Counted from the stretch's first letter, positions 53,309 to 61,916 are shown. The stretch is DNA of 64,000 nt from Solirubrobacteraceae bacterium (GCA_017744415.1 JAGIBJ010000095.1:1-64000), one strand, 5' to 3'. A program made the numbers and translations. Notes: a model not told the origin generated them from the letters alone.

Positions 53309-53707
53309 CTAGTCGGTCTGGCGGCCGAGGATCGAGACGAAGCGGGTCAGACGTCCGCGCTCCTCCTCGGTGAGCGGCGCTGCGGTGTCGACGAGCAGCG
53401 TCATCGGGCCGCGGTCGTGCGCCCACTTGCGCGCCGACTCGGTGAACTCCGGCGCCACCCAGATCAGTGGCAGCGAGGCGGCGTGCTCACGCACCGTCGC
53501 TTCCTGAGCCTCCGCCGACGCCTCGCGCCGCATCACGGCAACGGTGAGCGCACCCAGCTGGTGGGCGGCGGAATTGATGGCATCGGTGCCGCCGTCGTCG
53601 ATCAGCAGCGTGACCTCGCCGTCGGTGAGCATGTCCGTCGCCCAGCCCTCAGGGGCATCGTCGAGCGCGGACGGCTGGCAGACCAGGCGGAAGATCGGGG
53701 TGCTCAC
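53309..53707 (-). CDS. uncharacterised cytosolic protein, 132 aa
   Basis: From GTG 53707 the protein runs VSTPIFRLVCQPSALDDAPEG with alternating strands and helices (VTLLIDDGG, ALTVAVMRR, LPLIWVAPEF, PMTLLVDTAAPL). It has no signal or membrane helix and no motif I recognise. TACGGT lies six nt before the start. It stands head to head with the lipase gene across a family C repeat. Confidence 0.6.
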   Translation of the reverse strand: MSTPIFRLVCQPSALDDAPEGWATDMLTDGEVTLLIDDGGTDAINSAAHQLGALTVAVMRREASAEAQEATVREHAASLPLIWVAPEFTESARKWAHDRGPMTLLVDTAAPLTEEERGRLTRFVSILGRQTD

Positions 53708-53713
53708 GCGCAC

Positions 53714-53719
53714 ACCGTA
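53714..53719 (-). promoter_or_regulatory. -10 hexamer TACGGT of the 53309 gene
   Basis: TACGGT ends six nt before GTG 53707. Confidence 0.4.
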
Positions 53720-53743
53720 CCGACCGTGCACCCGTCACACTGG

Positions 53744-53804
53744 TAGATGAGTGATTTCACGGCCCTGCACTGCGTCTGCACGCCGCCATGGAATCAATCA
53801 TCTA
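53744..53804. repeat. family C palindromic element, short form (61 bp)
   Basis: Outer arms TAGATGAGTGATT (53744) and AATCAATCATCTA (ending 53804) pair almost perfectly. The left 40 nt match the copy at 55752 at 34 positions, and the right end also matches. It lies in the divergent gap before the lipase gene, ending eight bases before its ATG. Confidence 0.75.
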
Positions 53805-53811
53805 GCGGCCC

Positions 53812-55104
53812 ATGCGACCCAGTGATCTCGAAGCGATCGCCGAATTGCTCGGCGAAGCGGCGGATGCCACCGGCGGCATCGCCCAGGACACCCACGAGGC
53901 GATCGCCGATCGCGCGTTCGGTGCGACGGGCTCGCTCGGGCGGCCGGCGCGCCTGATCCACGATGGCATCAGCCGGGCCGTCTACGCGGGCGTGCGCACG
54001 GGTCTGCGCACCGGCGCACGGCAGGCCGGACGGGTCGTCGCGCGGAGCCTGCCCGAGGATGCGCCCGCGCTCGGCGCGGGCTCGGCCGGCGAGGCGATCG
54101 CCCTCGGCGCGATCCAGGGATTCGCCGGCGACCTCCTCGACGAGCGCGAAAGTCCGCTGGCGACCACGCTCGGCCTGCGCCTCGATGGGCGCCCGATCCT
54201 CCCAGACCCGCCTTCGCTGGTGGCCGCCTACCCCGGCGCGACCGATCGTCTCGTGGTCTTCCTCCACGGCCTCTGCGAGACCGAGTACGCGTGGAACGGC
54301 CTGCCGCGGATCACCGATCGCGGGCAGCGGCGCCTCGAGCTGCGCACCACGGGCCGCCGCCCGGCACGCTTCCCCGACGGCCTCGCGACCGACCTCGAGA
54401 TGACCCCGCTGATGGTGCGGTTCAACTCCGGGCGCCACATCTCCGACAACGCCCGGGATCTCGTTGCGCTGCTCTCCGCGGCCGTCGAGGCGTGGCCGGT
54501 GCCGGTGCGCGAGATCACCCTCATCGGGCATTCCATGGGCGGACTGATTGCCCGGTCGGCCGCCTGGCAGGGACGCGGAGAGCCGTGGGCCGCGCTCGTG
54601 CGGCACGTCGTCTGCCTCGGCACGCCCCATCACGGCGCCGACCTCGAGCAGGGCGTGCACCTCCTCGACTGGGCGCTCGGCCAGACCCGCGAGACCCGCG
54701 CCTTCTCGAAGGCGCTGCGCCTCCGCAGCGCCGGGATCAAAGACCTCCGCTTCGGCTCGGCCGCCGAGGAGGACTGGCACGGCCAGGATCCCGACGAGCT
54801 CATGCGCCGCCGCGCCGCCGAGGTGCCGTTCCTGCCGCACGCCGACTACTGCTGGATCAGCGCGTCGCTCACGAGCGGCCACGTCGGCCGCCTGCTCGGC
54901 GACCTTCTCGTGCGAGAGCCGAGCGCGTCAGGTGCCGGCCGAGGCCGGCACCTCCCGTTCGAGCTCGAAAACGGCAGGAGCTTTCACGGGTTGACGCACT
55001 TCGATCTGCTCGACCACCCGGCGGTCTACGAGCAGCTGGTGGCCTGGCTGAGCAGGCCGGCCCGCCTGACAGCGTCGCCGGAGACGTCGACGCAGGCGCA
55101 CTAG
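53812..55104 (+). CDS. lipase-like alpha/beta hydrolase (PGAP1/LCAT style)
   Basis: A 430-residue protein. Residues 1-130 are helical with Gly/Ala-rich segments (RTGLRTGARQAGRVVARSL). Then comes the hydrolase core: RLVVFLHGLCETEYAWNG, nucleophile elbow LIGHSMGGLIARSA, VCLGTPHHGADLEQGVH and a late HFDLLDHPAVYEQ that holds the catalytic His. The GTPHxG segment is typical of triacylglycerol-lipase and PGAP1-like enzymes. The start ATG 53812 has no SD; the family C repeat lies directly upstream. No signal peptide is seen. Confidence 0.82.
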   Translation: MRPSDLEAIAELLGEAADATGGIAQDTHEAIADRAFGATGSLGRPARLIHDGISRAVYAGVRTGLRTGARQAGRVVARSLPEDAPALGAGSAGEAIALGAIQGFAGDLLDERESPLATTLGLRLDGRPILPDPPSLVAAYPGATDRLVVFLHGLCETEYAWNGLPRITDRGQRRLELRTTGRRPARFPDGLATDLEMTPLMVRFNSGRHISDNARDLVALLSAAVEAWPVPVREITLIGHSMGGLIARSAAWQGRGEPWAALVRHVVCLGTPHHGADLEQGVHLLDWALGQTRETRAFSKALRLRSAGIKDLRFGSAAEEDWHGQDPDELMRRRAAEVPFLPHADYCWISASLTSGHVGRLLGDLLVREPSASGAGRGRHLPFELENGRSFHGLTHFDLLDHPAVYEQLVAWLSRPARLTASPETSTQAH

Positions 55105-55122
55105 GCGGGTTGCAGCACCCGC
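55105..55122 (+). terminator. short hairpin after lipase gene
   Basis: GCGGGT (55105-55110) and ACCCGC (55117-55122) pair around a 6-nt loop directly behind the stop codon. Confidence 0.4.
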
Positions 55123-55199
55123 CCAGACCTGGCACCCGCGGCGATCGCCGCCGCGAGCGAGGTTCGATCGGCGCGCCGGGCGCGCCGCAACTCGGTTCG

Positions 55200-55328
55200 T
55201 TACCGCTGCGTCGCCGGCGTCGCGGGGCCGAGGCCGACCGCGCTGAGGACGAGCACCACACCGATGATCGGGGCCGTCGGCAGGAGGCGGGCGGTCGCGA
55301 TCAGACGCTCGGAGCGGGACAGAAGCAT
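55200..55328 (-). CDS. small single-pass membrane or secreted peptide, 42 aa
   Basis: A 42-residue ORF from ATG 55328, with AAGGA seven nt upstream. It has a basic N-terminus (MLLSRSERLIATARLL) and one hydrophobic stretch (PTAPIIGVVLVLSAVGLG), ending in TPATQR. It looks like a small membrane protein of inside-basic topology. It lies alone in a gap of nearly 1 kb and converges with the lipase gene. No family recognised. Confidence 0.5.
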   Translation of the reverse strand: MLLSRSERLIATARLLPTAPIIGVVLVLSAVGLGPATPATQR

Positions 55329-55616
55329 GTGGGTTCCTTGCGGAGGGTGGGACAGAGACCGGGGGAACTCCGGTTCCCGGGCGGTCGGCCGGTGGGCACC
55401 AGAACTTGAGTTTCGGCGGACGGATGCCCGACCCTTTCGCCGCACCGGGCGCTCCGCCCCTCGATGCGTCCCCCACGCGACCGTTCGGCCCGGGCCGATC
55501 GGATGAACGGCGGTATGCGAGCGGCCTGACTGCAACAGATTTGCTGCACTGGTCCATCCAATCCGTCGATACAAGGAGGGCAAGGCTCCATCAGCCCGAA
55601 ACCCCTCCTGAGCACC

Positions 55617-55754
55617 ATGTTCGCTGCACCTCGACTCATCAACGCGCTCCCCGAGAACGCTGCGGTGCACGTGCGCGTCGGTCTGTACCGCGGCCCGCTG
55701 GGCGTGCGTGTCCTGGCCCCGCGCATCGTGATCGACAACCGCACGAGCCGATAG
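55617..55754 (+). CDS. possible small protein, 45 aa
   Basis: ATG 55617 opens a 45-residue frame, MFAAPRLINALPENAAVHVR and on to a TAG that is also the first three bases of the family C element. The third codon positions become GC-rich in its second half, but no SD or -10 is convincing. It may be an unassigned small gene or chance. Confidence 0.25.
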   Translation: MFAAPRLINALPENAAVHVRVGLYRGPLGVRVLAPRIVIDNRTSR

Positions 55755-55919
55755 CTGAGTGATCCCACAGCCCCGTACTGCGTCTGCACGCACCGCGCGG
55801 CGATCTGGATCACCCGGCGATCGACCCTGGGCGGCCGCCCTATGGTCGATCACCAGGCGATCCAGCTCATCCACGCGGCACGCACATCCACAGCACGCCG
55901 CCGCGGGATCAATCAGCTA
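55752..55919. repeat. family C palindromic element, long form (168 bp)
   Basis: Outer arms TAGCTGAGTGATCCC and GGGATCAATCAGCTA (ending 55919) pair with one mismatch. Relative to the copy at 53744 both arms change together (A to C on the left, T to G on the right), keeping the pair. Inside is an additional stem of about 22 bp with three mismatches (CTGGATCACCCGGCGATC against GATCACCAGGCGATCCAG) around GGGCGGCCGCCC. The rest of 55330-56067 shows no further gene. Confidence 0.8.
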
Positions 55920-56067
55920 GCCGCCGGTCGCAGCGGCCTGCTCCGCGCCGCAAGGCGCGTTGCACCGCGCGCGCCTGAGTGCCCCGAACGCGCCACGGTG
56001 CGTCGACACCCTGTTTGAGCGTCCAGAACGGTCAAGTCAGCTGGTGCAACCTGCCGACAGTCCGAGC

Positions 56068-57363
56068 ATGGGGGTTTCGCAGCCCGACCGCTCCGGGTCG
56101 CGCCGCAGGTGCGACCGCACGCGCGCAGGCGCGGCACGCTTCGTGCTGCTCGCCGCGGCGAGTTTCGCCGTGGCCGCTCCTGCCACCGCCACGGCGGCGA
56201 CGACGGCCGAGGCGACCGCCGCCGCCACCACCGTGAGCCAAGGCGCGACGGTGCCGTCCGGCTGGACCGGCTCCACGGGCACGTGCACCACCGGCACCGA
56301 GTCGCAGGCGTCGCTCGACGCGACGCTCCAGGCCGTCAACGCCTTCCGCTCCGTCGCCGGCCTCGCGCCGGTGTCGTTCGATCCCACGCTCAGTCAGCAG
56401 GCGCTCAGCGCCGCGCTGATGATGAAGGCCGCCAACAATCTCAGCCACGACCCCGACCCTTCCTGGGCGTGCTATTCCCCCGAGGGCGACGACGCCGCCG
56501 GCCGCAGCAACCTTGCGCTCGGTTCGTCGGGCGCCGCGGCCATCCGCCTGTACGTCGCCGACGAGGGCATCGCCGGACTCGGCCACCGCCGGTGGGTGCT
56601 CGATCCGTCGGCGACGGTGTTCGGGAGCGGATCGACGGGCACGTCCAACGCGCTCATGGTGATCGGCGGCGCCTCGCAGTTCGTGGCGTCGGGCGCCCAG
56701 GTGGCATGGCCGCCGCCCGGGGCGATCGCCGCATCCTGGGTGCCGACGACGTGGTCGGTGAGCGTCGGCGGCACGGGCGACGCCGTGAACCTCGCCGCGC
56801 CGCAGGTCACGATGACTCTCGACGGCGCGCCTGTCGCCGTCACGCAGATCTCCGACATCGGCACCGGCTACGGCACGGGCCGCGGCCTGAGCTGGGTGCC
56901 GACCCTCGACCGCACCGCGCTACGTTCCGGCTACCACGAGCTCGGCGTCTCGGTGAGCGGCTTCACGGTCAACGGCGTCGCCGAGCCCGTGGCCTTCACC
57001 ACGACGGTCGGCACCGCGCCGGCCCCGACGCCGACGCCTTCGCCGACGACCGCCACGTCGTCCGCGGCAACGACGACGGTAAGCACCCTCCCGCGCCTGC
57101 GCCCGAGGATCAGCCGCGGCCGCGGCAAGCTGAAGCCCGGGATGCACGTGACCGCGAGCTTTGCGCAGGGCACCGGCCGGATCGTCACCAAGGTGCAGTG
57201 GCTGCGCAGCGGCAAGGTGATCAAGCGTGCGAACTCGGTGCGTCTGAAGGTGACCGCCAGCGACCGCGGCCGCACGCTGCGCGTGAAGGTGTGGAGCCAG
57301 GCGAAGACCGGCGGCTCGCAGCTCGTCGAGCAGTCAGCAGCCCTCAAAGTCCCCCGCAAGTAG
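56068..57363 (+). CDS. exported CAP/SCP-domain protein
   Basis: A 431-residue secreted protein from ATG 56068. The N-terminus has an arginine-rich lead (SGSRRRCDRTRAG) and hydrophobic core ARFVLLAAASFAVAAPATA, cleaved near Ala45. A CAP domain (about 80-230) shows LQAVNAFRSVAGLAPV, NNLSHDPDPSWACYSPEG, SNLALG and GIAGLGHRRWVLDPS, with the histidines of the CAP cavity. Then come an Ig-like part, a Pro/Thr linker (about 330-350) and a C-terminal domain with GRTLRVKVWSQ. The role is extracellular; CAP proteins bind lipids or act on cell walls. Confidence 0.85.
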   Translation: MGVSQPDRSGSRRRCDRTRAGAARFVLLAAASFAVAAPATATAATTAEATAAATTVSQGATVPSGWTGSTGTCTTGTESQASLDATLQAVNAFRSVAGLAPVSFDPTLSQQALSAALMMKAANNLSHDPDPSWACYSPEGDDAAGRSNLALGSSGAAAIRLYVADEGIAGLGHRRWVLDPSATVFGSGSTGTSNALMVIGGASQFVASGAQVAWPPPGAIAASWVPTTWSVSVGGTGDAVNLAAPQVTMTLDGAPVAVTQISDIGTGYGTGRGLSWVPTLDRTALRSGYHELGVSVSGFTVNGVAEPVAFTTTVGTAPAPTPTPSPTTATSSAATTTVSTLPRLRPRISRGRGKLKPGMHVTASFAQGTGRIVTKVQWLRSGKVIKRANSVRLKVTASDRGRTLRVKVWSQAKTGGSQLVEQSAALKVPRK

Positions 57364-57459
57364 CCGGAATCGGGCGGTAGGGCGCGCCGCATTCCAGCGG
57401 CATCCATCACCTGTCCCTTGATGCTTGCCACGGGCCCGTGCGGGCGCGAGGCTGGCGCC

Positions 57460-58899
57460 ATGGCCGCCCGATTCTCCCCCGGCGGCGCACTTCGGCTGGG
57501 CACTGCCCTCCCGCTCCTGCTTGCCGCGAGCGCGTGCGTCACCGCCACCCCAGCCAGCGCTGCCCAGAGCGTCGCCTACCTCGATGGCAAGGAGGTGTGG
57601 GTCGCGAACCTCGACGGCTCCTCGAAGACGCGCCTGAGCACCGGACAGGGTGACTGGACCGCCGTCGCCCAGAACGACAACGGCTGGATCGTCGGCGTGC
57701 AGCTGGAGGCGGGGAAGATCGCGCAGCTCTCGCGCTTCACGGTGTGGAATCCGCAGGGCCAGATCGTCAACCAAGGCCCGCTCACGAGCAAGAACGCCGG
57801 CGCGAGCGCGGCCTATCCGCTCGGCCTCAACATCACGGCGAGCGGTGGCACGCTCGTCTACGGCTACTCCGAGTACACGTACGGCTACCCGGTCGGGACG
57901 CTCGTCAAGGGCTTCTTCGTCCTCCCTTCGTCAACGAAGACCGTCACCCCGCCGCTCTCCGTCGGCAGCGCCCAGTACTTGACGCTCGGCCCGAACGACC
58001 GGGTGGTCGGATCGACGAGCGAGACGTCGATCGGCATCCAGGGCGCGGGCGGCCTCGGCGTCACGGCCTTCCAGCCGTCGCAGTTCTTCAGCGCGCCGTT
58101 CGAGATCTGGGGCGTCGACACGTCGGGCGACGGCACCGTGGTCGCGACGAGCCTCTACGACAACTCAGCCGGCAGCGGCACCGCGGGCCCCAAGCACGTG
58201 CACTTCACGAAGTGGGTGGACTTCGGCGGCACGGTCATCCTCGACGACTGCTTCCTCGATCAGGCCGGTACGGCGCGCGACACCCACGGCACAGTGTCGA
58301 CCGACGGCACCCGCGTTGCCTGGGAGGGCCTCGGCGGCGTGAAGGTCGCTGGCGCGCCGTCGTTCACGAGCGCGGGCCCGCCGACCTGCAACCTCTCGAG
58401 CCCGCCGGTGACGATCTCGGCCACGGGCACCTACCCGTCACTCGGCGGCTTCGATCTGAACGCGTACGTCGCAGCCAACGCCCCCGCAGCCGGTGGCGGT
58501 GGCGCTGCGGGCGGCGGAACGGGCGGCACCGGGGCGCCGGCCGGTGGCGGCACCGGGTCTCCCGCCACCCCGGCGCTCACCGCGACGCTCAAGAGCGCCC
58601 CGAAGCTCTCGACGCTCACCTCGAAGACGACGGTCGTGAGCGTGAAGCTCACGGCGAGCGCGACCGGTGAGGCGAAGGTGGAGCTGAAGATCCCGCCGAA
58701 GAACCTCGGCCTGAAAGGCAGGAACCCGATCACGCTCGCCGCCGGCAAGGCCAAGGTGACGGCCGGGCAGCAGAAGACGGTCAAGCTCAAGCCAACCTCT
58801 CGCGCGAGGACTCTCCGCAAGAAGCTCAAGGGCAAGAAGGCGACGCTGCGCGTGAAGATCGGCGCGCTCACCTCGGAGTCGACGATCAAGCTCGGCTGA
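57460..58899 (+). CDS. exported beta-propeller-like protein with Gly-rich linker
   Basis: A 479-residue secreted protein (start ATG 57460; 57418/57421 possible). The signal peptide is ARFSPGGALRLGTALPLLLA followed by CVTATPASA. The mature part (about 35-340) begins VAYLDGKEVWVANLDGSSKTRLS, a TolB/WD40-like blade repeat, and goes on with strand-rich sequence. A Gly/Ala-rich linker (about 345-370) leads to a basic Ig-like domain with many Lys, LRKKLKGKKATLRVKI, like that in the neighbouring CAP protein. Cell-envelope attachment through this basic domain is plausible. Function unknown. A strong hairpin ends the transcript. Confidence 0.75.
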   Translation: MAARFSPGGALRLGTALPLLLAASACVTATPASAAQSVAYLDGKEVWVANLDGSSKTRLSTGQGDWTAVAQNDNGWIVGVQLEAGKIAQLSRFTVWNPQGQIVNQGPLTSKNAGASAAYPLGLNITASGGTLVYGYSEYTYGYPVGTLVKGFFVLPSSTKTVTPPLSVGSAQYLTLGPNDRVVGSTSETSIGIQGAGGLGVTAFQPSQFFSAPFEIWGVDTSGDGTVVATSLYDNSAGSGTAGPKHVHFTKWVDFGGTVILDDCFLDQAGTARDTHGTVSTDGTRVAWEGLGGVKVAGAPSFTSAGPPTCNLSSPPVTISATGTYPSLGGFDLNAYVAANAPAAGGGGAAGGGTGGTGAPAGGGTGSPATPALTATLKSAPKLSTLTSKTTVVSVKLTASATGEAKVELKIPPKNLGLKGRNPITLAAGKAKVTAGQQKTVKLKPTSRARTLRKKLKGKKATLRVKIGALTSESTIKLG

Positions 58900-58914
58900 C
58901 CGGCCGAACTGGGC

Positions 58915-58941
58915 GCTCGCGCCGCCGCTGGCGGCGCGAGC
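58915..58941 (+). terminator. 11-bp GC stem after the exported protein gene
   Basis: GCTCGCGCCGC (58915-58925) and its exact complement (58931-58941) flank a 5-nt loop, 16 bases after the stop codon. No U-run follows, as usual in GC-rich genomes. Confidence 0.6.
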
Positions 58942-58951
58942 ATGCGCGGTG

Positions 58952-59428
58952 ATGAGCCGCCGTGACCTGATCGTGATGACCGACGACGAGCTCGCGGGCT
59001 TCCTCGACGAGGTGCGCGTGGTCACGTGCGCGAGCATCGGTCCGGAGGGCCGGCCGCACCTCATGCCGCTCTGGTTCGTGCGCGATGGCCTCGACGTGCT
59101 CTGCTGGACCTTTGCGAAGAGTCAGAAGGCGAAGAACCTCGAGCGCGATCCCCGGGCCACGCTCTCGCTCGAGCTCGGCGACACCTACGACCAGCTTCGC
59201 GGCGCGATGTTCGAGACCGATGTCGAACTCATCCACGAGACTCCGGCGGTCGCCGAGATCGGGCTCGCCATCACCTCGCGCTACGCCCTGGGCGGTGCCC
59301 CGATCGCCGACGCCCCGCCCGAACTGCGCCAGATGATCGAAGGCCAAGCAACCAAACGGGTCGCCATGCGCTTCCGGGCCACGCGGACGGTCACCTGGGA
59401 CCACCGCAAGCTCGGCGGCACGTACTGA
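58952..59428 (+). CDS. PPOX-class / F420-type split-barrel flavoprotein
   Basis: A 158-residue split-barrel protein: LIVMTDDELAGFLDEVRVVTCASIGPEGRPHLMPLWFV, KSQKAKNLERDPRATLSLE and the closing TWDHRKLGGTY. This end is typical of actinobacterial TIGR03618-like F420-dependent oxidoreductases. It may reduce or bind F420-linked substrates. ATG 58952 directly follows GTG 58949, and either may be used. It overlaps no other gene and lies right after the terminator. Confidence 0.85.
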   Translation: MSRRDLIVMTDDELAGFLDEVRVVTCASIGPEGRPHLMPLWFVRDGLDVLCWTFAKSQKAKNLERDPRATLSLELGDTYDQLRGAMFETDVELIHETPAVAEIGLAITSRYALGGAPIADAPPELRQMIEGQATKRVAMRFRATRTVTWDHRKLGGTY

Positions 59429-59507
59429 TCGAGGCCGGTCAGGTGACCGCAAGATCATCCACGCGGATAACACCGGCGTCCGCGCCGAGGGTGAGAATCG
59501 GCCTCGC

Positions 59508-60911
59508 GTGTACGACTTGGAGTTGTTGGTCATCGGCTCGGGGCCCGGCGGGCAGCGCGCGGCGATCCAGGCCGCGAAGCTGGGCAAGCGGGTGGCCGTG
59601 GTGGAGCGGCGCGAGCGAGTCGGTGGCGTGTCGATCCACACCGGCACGGTGCCGAGCAAGACGCTGCGGCAGGCGATCCTCGAAGACCTCGCGAACCGCG
59701 GCACCGACATCCCGGATCCGCTCAACCCCGAGCGTCACCAGATCGCCGCCGCGCAATTCCTGAAAGACCGCACCGCACGGGTGATCGCCGACGAGACGGC
59801 GCTCGTGCGCGACCAGTTCCGCCGCAACGGCGTGGGGCTGCTGATGGGCGACGCGAGCTTCATCGACGCGCACACGGTGCGCGTCGTCGACCGCCTCGCG
59901 GAGACCTCCGAGAGCACGATCACCGCCGAGCACATCGTCATCGCCGTCGGCACCACGCCGGCGCGGCCCGACGGCGTCGACTTCGACGAGCGGCGCGTGA
60001 TCGACTCCGACGGCATCCTGCGCCTCGAAGATCCCGTGCCACCGACCATGACCGTCGTCGGCGGCGGGGTGATCGGCATCGAGTACACGTCGATGTTCGC
60101 CGCGATGGGCACGCGCGTGACGCTCGTCGACGCCCGCGACGGGATGCTCCCGTTCGTCGACCGTGAGATCGCGGTCGCGCTGCGCTACTTGCTGCGCAAG
60201 CGCAACGTCACCTTCCAGTTCGGCGAGGAGGTGGTGCGCGTGGAGCGCAACGGCGACCGCGTGAACACCCACCTCAAGAGCGGCAAGCAGGTGGCCTCGC
60301 ACACGCTGCTCTACGCCACCGGCCGCCAAGGCGCGACCGACCAGCTCGGGCTCGAGGCCGCAGGGCTCAGCGCCGACAAGCGCGGCCGCATCGACGTCGA
60401 CGATCGCTTCCGCACCGCCGTGCCGCACATCTACGCGGTGGGCGACGTGTCGGGCCCGCCGGGGCTCGCCGCCACGAGCATGGAGCAGGGGCGGATCGCC
60501 GCCCTCACGGCCTTCGGCGAGCCCGTGAACACCCTCGCCGAGCTCGTGCCCGTCGGCATCTACGCGATCCCCGAGATCTCGTACGTCGGCCGCACCGAGG
60601 AGGAGCTCACGCAAGACGCGGTGCCGTACGTGGTGGGCGTCGCGTGGTACCGCGAGCTCGCAAAGGCGATGATCATGAACGAGCAGGACGGCCTGCTGAA
60701 GATCCTCGTCTCGCCCGAGGACGGCTCGCTGCTCGGCGTGCACGTGATCGGGCAGCAGGCGACGGACCTCGTCCACATCGGCCAGGCGCTGATGGGCCGC
60801 CCCGGAGCGCTCGACTTCCTCGTCTCGGCCGTCTTCAACTACCCGACGCTCGCCGAGGCCTACAAGACCGCCGGCCTCGACGCCCAGAACCGGATGCGTT
60901 ACCTGCTCTAA
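59508..60911 (+). CDS. sthA: soluble pyridine nucleotide transhydrogenase-like flavoprotein lacking redox cysteines
   Basis: A 467-residue two-dinucleotide-binding-domain flavoprotein of SthA type: FAD loop LVIGSGPGGQRAAIQAAKLG, NAD loop TVVGGGVIGIEYTSMFAAMG, YAVGDVSGPPGLA and the dimer part NYPTLAEAYKTAGLDA. Where dihydrolipoamide dehydrogenases have CxxxxC, it reads GGVSIHTGTVPSKT: Ser42 and Thr47. E. coli SthA keeps the first cysteine. So it has no redox disulfide and would act by direct hydride transfer between NADPH and NAD. Start GTG 59508. Confidence 0.88.
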   Translation: MYDLELLVIGSGPGGQRAAIQAAKLGKRVAVVERRERVGGVSIHTGTVPSKTLRQAILEDLANRGTDIPDPLNPERHQIAAAQFLKDRTARVIADETALVRDQFRRNGVGLLMGDASFIDAHTVRVVDRLAETSESTITAEHIVIAVGTTPARPDGVDFDERRVIDSDGILRLEDPVPPTMTVVGGGVIGIEYTSMFAAMGTRVTLVDARDGMLPFVDREIAVALRYLLRKRNVTFQFGEEVVRVERNGDRVNTHLKSGKQVASHTLLYATGRQGATDQLGLEAAGLSADKRGRIDVDDRFRTAVPHIYAVGDVSGPPGLAATSMEQGRIAALTAFGEPVNTLAELVPVGIYAIPEISYVGRTEEELTQDAVPYVVGVAWYRELAKAMIMNEQDGLLKILVSPEDGSLLGVHVIGQQATDLVHIGQALMGRPGALDFLVSAVFNYPTLAEAYKTAGLDAQNRMRYLL

Positions 60912-60918
60912 GGGTGCG

Positions 60919-60924
60919 TAACGT
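60919..60924 (+). promoter_or_regulatory. -10 hexamer TAACGT of the small CxxC gene
   Basis: TAACGT ends seven nt before ATG 60932, eight bases after the sthA stop codon. Confidence 0.5.
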
Positions 60925-60931
60925 GGCTGGC

Positions 60932-61180
60932 ATGCCGCGTCGTCATCCTCCCCGCGATCGCACCGGGCCCGCGCCTCGCGACTGGGAGCGAGACGACGCG
61001 CGCGACGCTGAATACGAGGCGCGCCAGCGGGCGAACTGCGCGGCGAAGGCGCGCTACGGCAGCCAGGCCGAGGCCCGCGCCCACGCGCTGATGCACGCCG
61101 GAGCCGGAAGCCCGTCCGCCAAGCGCACCTCGACCTACCGCTGCGACATCTGCGACGGCTGGCACTTCACCCGCGGCTGA
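60932..61180 (+). CDS. small zinc-ribbon-like protein, 82 aa
   Basis: An 82-residue basic protein. The N-terminal half is charged (RDWERDDARDAEYEARQ) and the end is STYRCDICDGWHFTRG, a CxxC-x-x-x-H arrangement that with Cys35 could hold a metal. This C(x)2CxxWH ending is common in small actinobacterial proteins and phage-like zinc proteins. It lies 21 bp after sthA but has its own -10, so it may be leaderless. Function unknown. Confidence 0.65.
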   Translation: MPRRHPPRDRTGPAPRDWERDDARDAEYEARQRANCAAKARYGSQAEARAHALMHAGAGSPSAKRTSTYRCDICDGWHFTRG

Positions 61181-61253
61181 TCGGGCGCGCCGGCGTGGGC
61201 GATCCCCAGGGGTTTCACAGGCTCCTATTACCTGCGGGGCCGATGCTGAACCC

Positions 61254-61880
61254 ATGAACACACCCTCCAAGCGGACCATCGCCGTCGCCTCGGCGGCCCT
61301 GCTCACGTTCGCGGGCGGCACCTACGCCGTCGCCGGCGGGAGCGCCCCCACCGCGATCACCAGCTCCGTCACCGACAAGCTCGGCGACGCCATCACGGCC
61401 AAGTACCCCGGCAGCACCATCGTCGGCATCCACAGCGAACCCGGAGCCAGCGGCTTCCGAGTCGAGGTGCGCAAGGCCGACGGCACGGAGGTGCACGTGA
61501 GCGTCGACGAGAGCTACAAGGTGACCGGCGAGCTCAAGGGGCGCGAAGGTCGCGTCGGCCCCGGAATGCGCGGCGGCATGGGCATGGGCGGCATGCACGG
61601 CCGCCACGGCGGCCCGGGCGGTCGGTTCGATACGGCCGCGCTCGCCAAGACGCTCGGCGTGAGCGAGGACAAGCTCACCGCCGCGCTCGAGAAGGTGCGC
61701 GACGACCTGAGGCCGACGACCCGGCCGACCATGCCCCCGACGAAGGCCGATCGTTCCGATCGCCGCGACGCGCTCGCGGAGGCCTTGGCCAAGGAACTCG
61801 GCCTCGACGCCAGCAAGGTCAAGAGCGCCCTCGAGGCCCAGCGCCCGAACCGCGACGCGGCACCCGGCACCACGCCGTAG
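61254..61880 (+). CDS. secreted PepSY-like protein with Met/His/Gly-rich segment
   Basis: A 208-residue exported protein: signal peptide KRTIAVASAALLTFAGGTYAVA, then a PepSY-like fold (AITAKYPGSTIVGIHSEPG, VEVRKADGTEVHVSVDESY), then a run rich in Gly, Met and His (about 100-122; GGMGMGGMHGRHGG) that could bind copper or another metal, and two related helical repeats (LAKTLGVSEDKLTAALEKV and LAKELGLDASKVKSALEAQ). The repeats resemble those of other secreted actinobacterial proteins. Metal storage or sensing outside the cell is an inference. Confidence 0.75.
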   Translation: MNTPSKRTIAVASAALLTFAGGTYAVAGGSAPTAITSSVTDKLGDAITAKYPGSTIVGIHSEPGASGFRVEVRKADGTEVHVSVDESYKVTGELKGREGRVGPGMRGGMGMGGMHGRHGGPGGRFDTAALAKTLGVSEDKLTAALEKVRDDLRPTTRPTMPPTKADRSDRRDALAEALAKELGLDASKVKSALEAQRPNRDAAPGTTP

Positions 61881-61916
61881 CCGCCGCGTCCCGCACGGCG
61901 CCTGGCCTGAGCAGCA

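Noticed and set aside
53744-55919. Insertion sequence bounded by the two family C elements
   Set aside because: The genes between them are an ordinary lipase and small ORFs. There is no transposase, and the elements are internally palindromic rather than IS ends.
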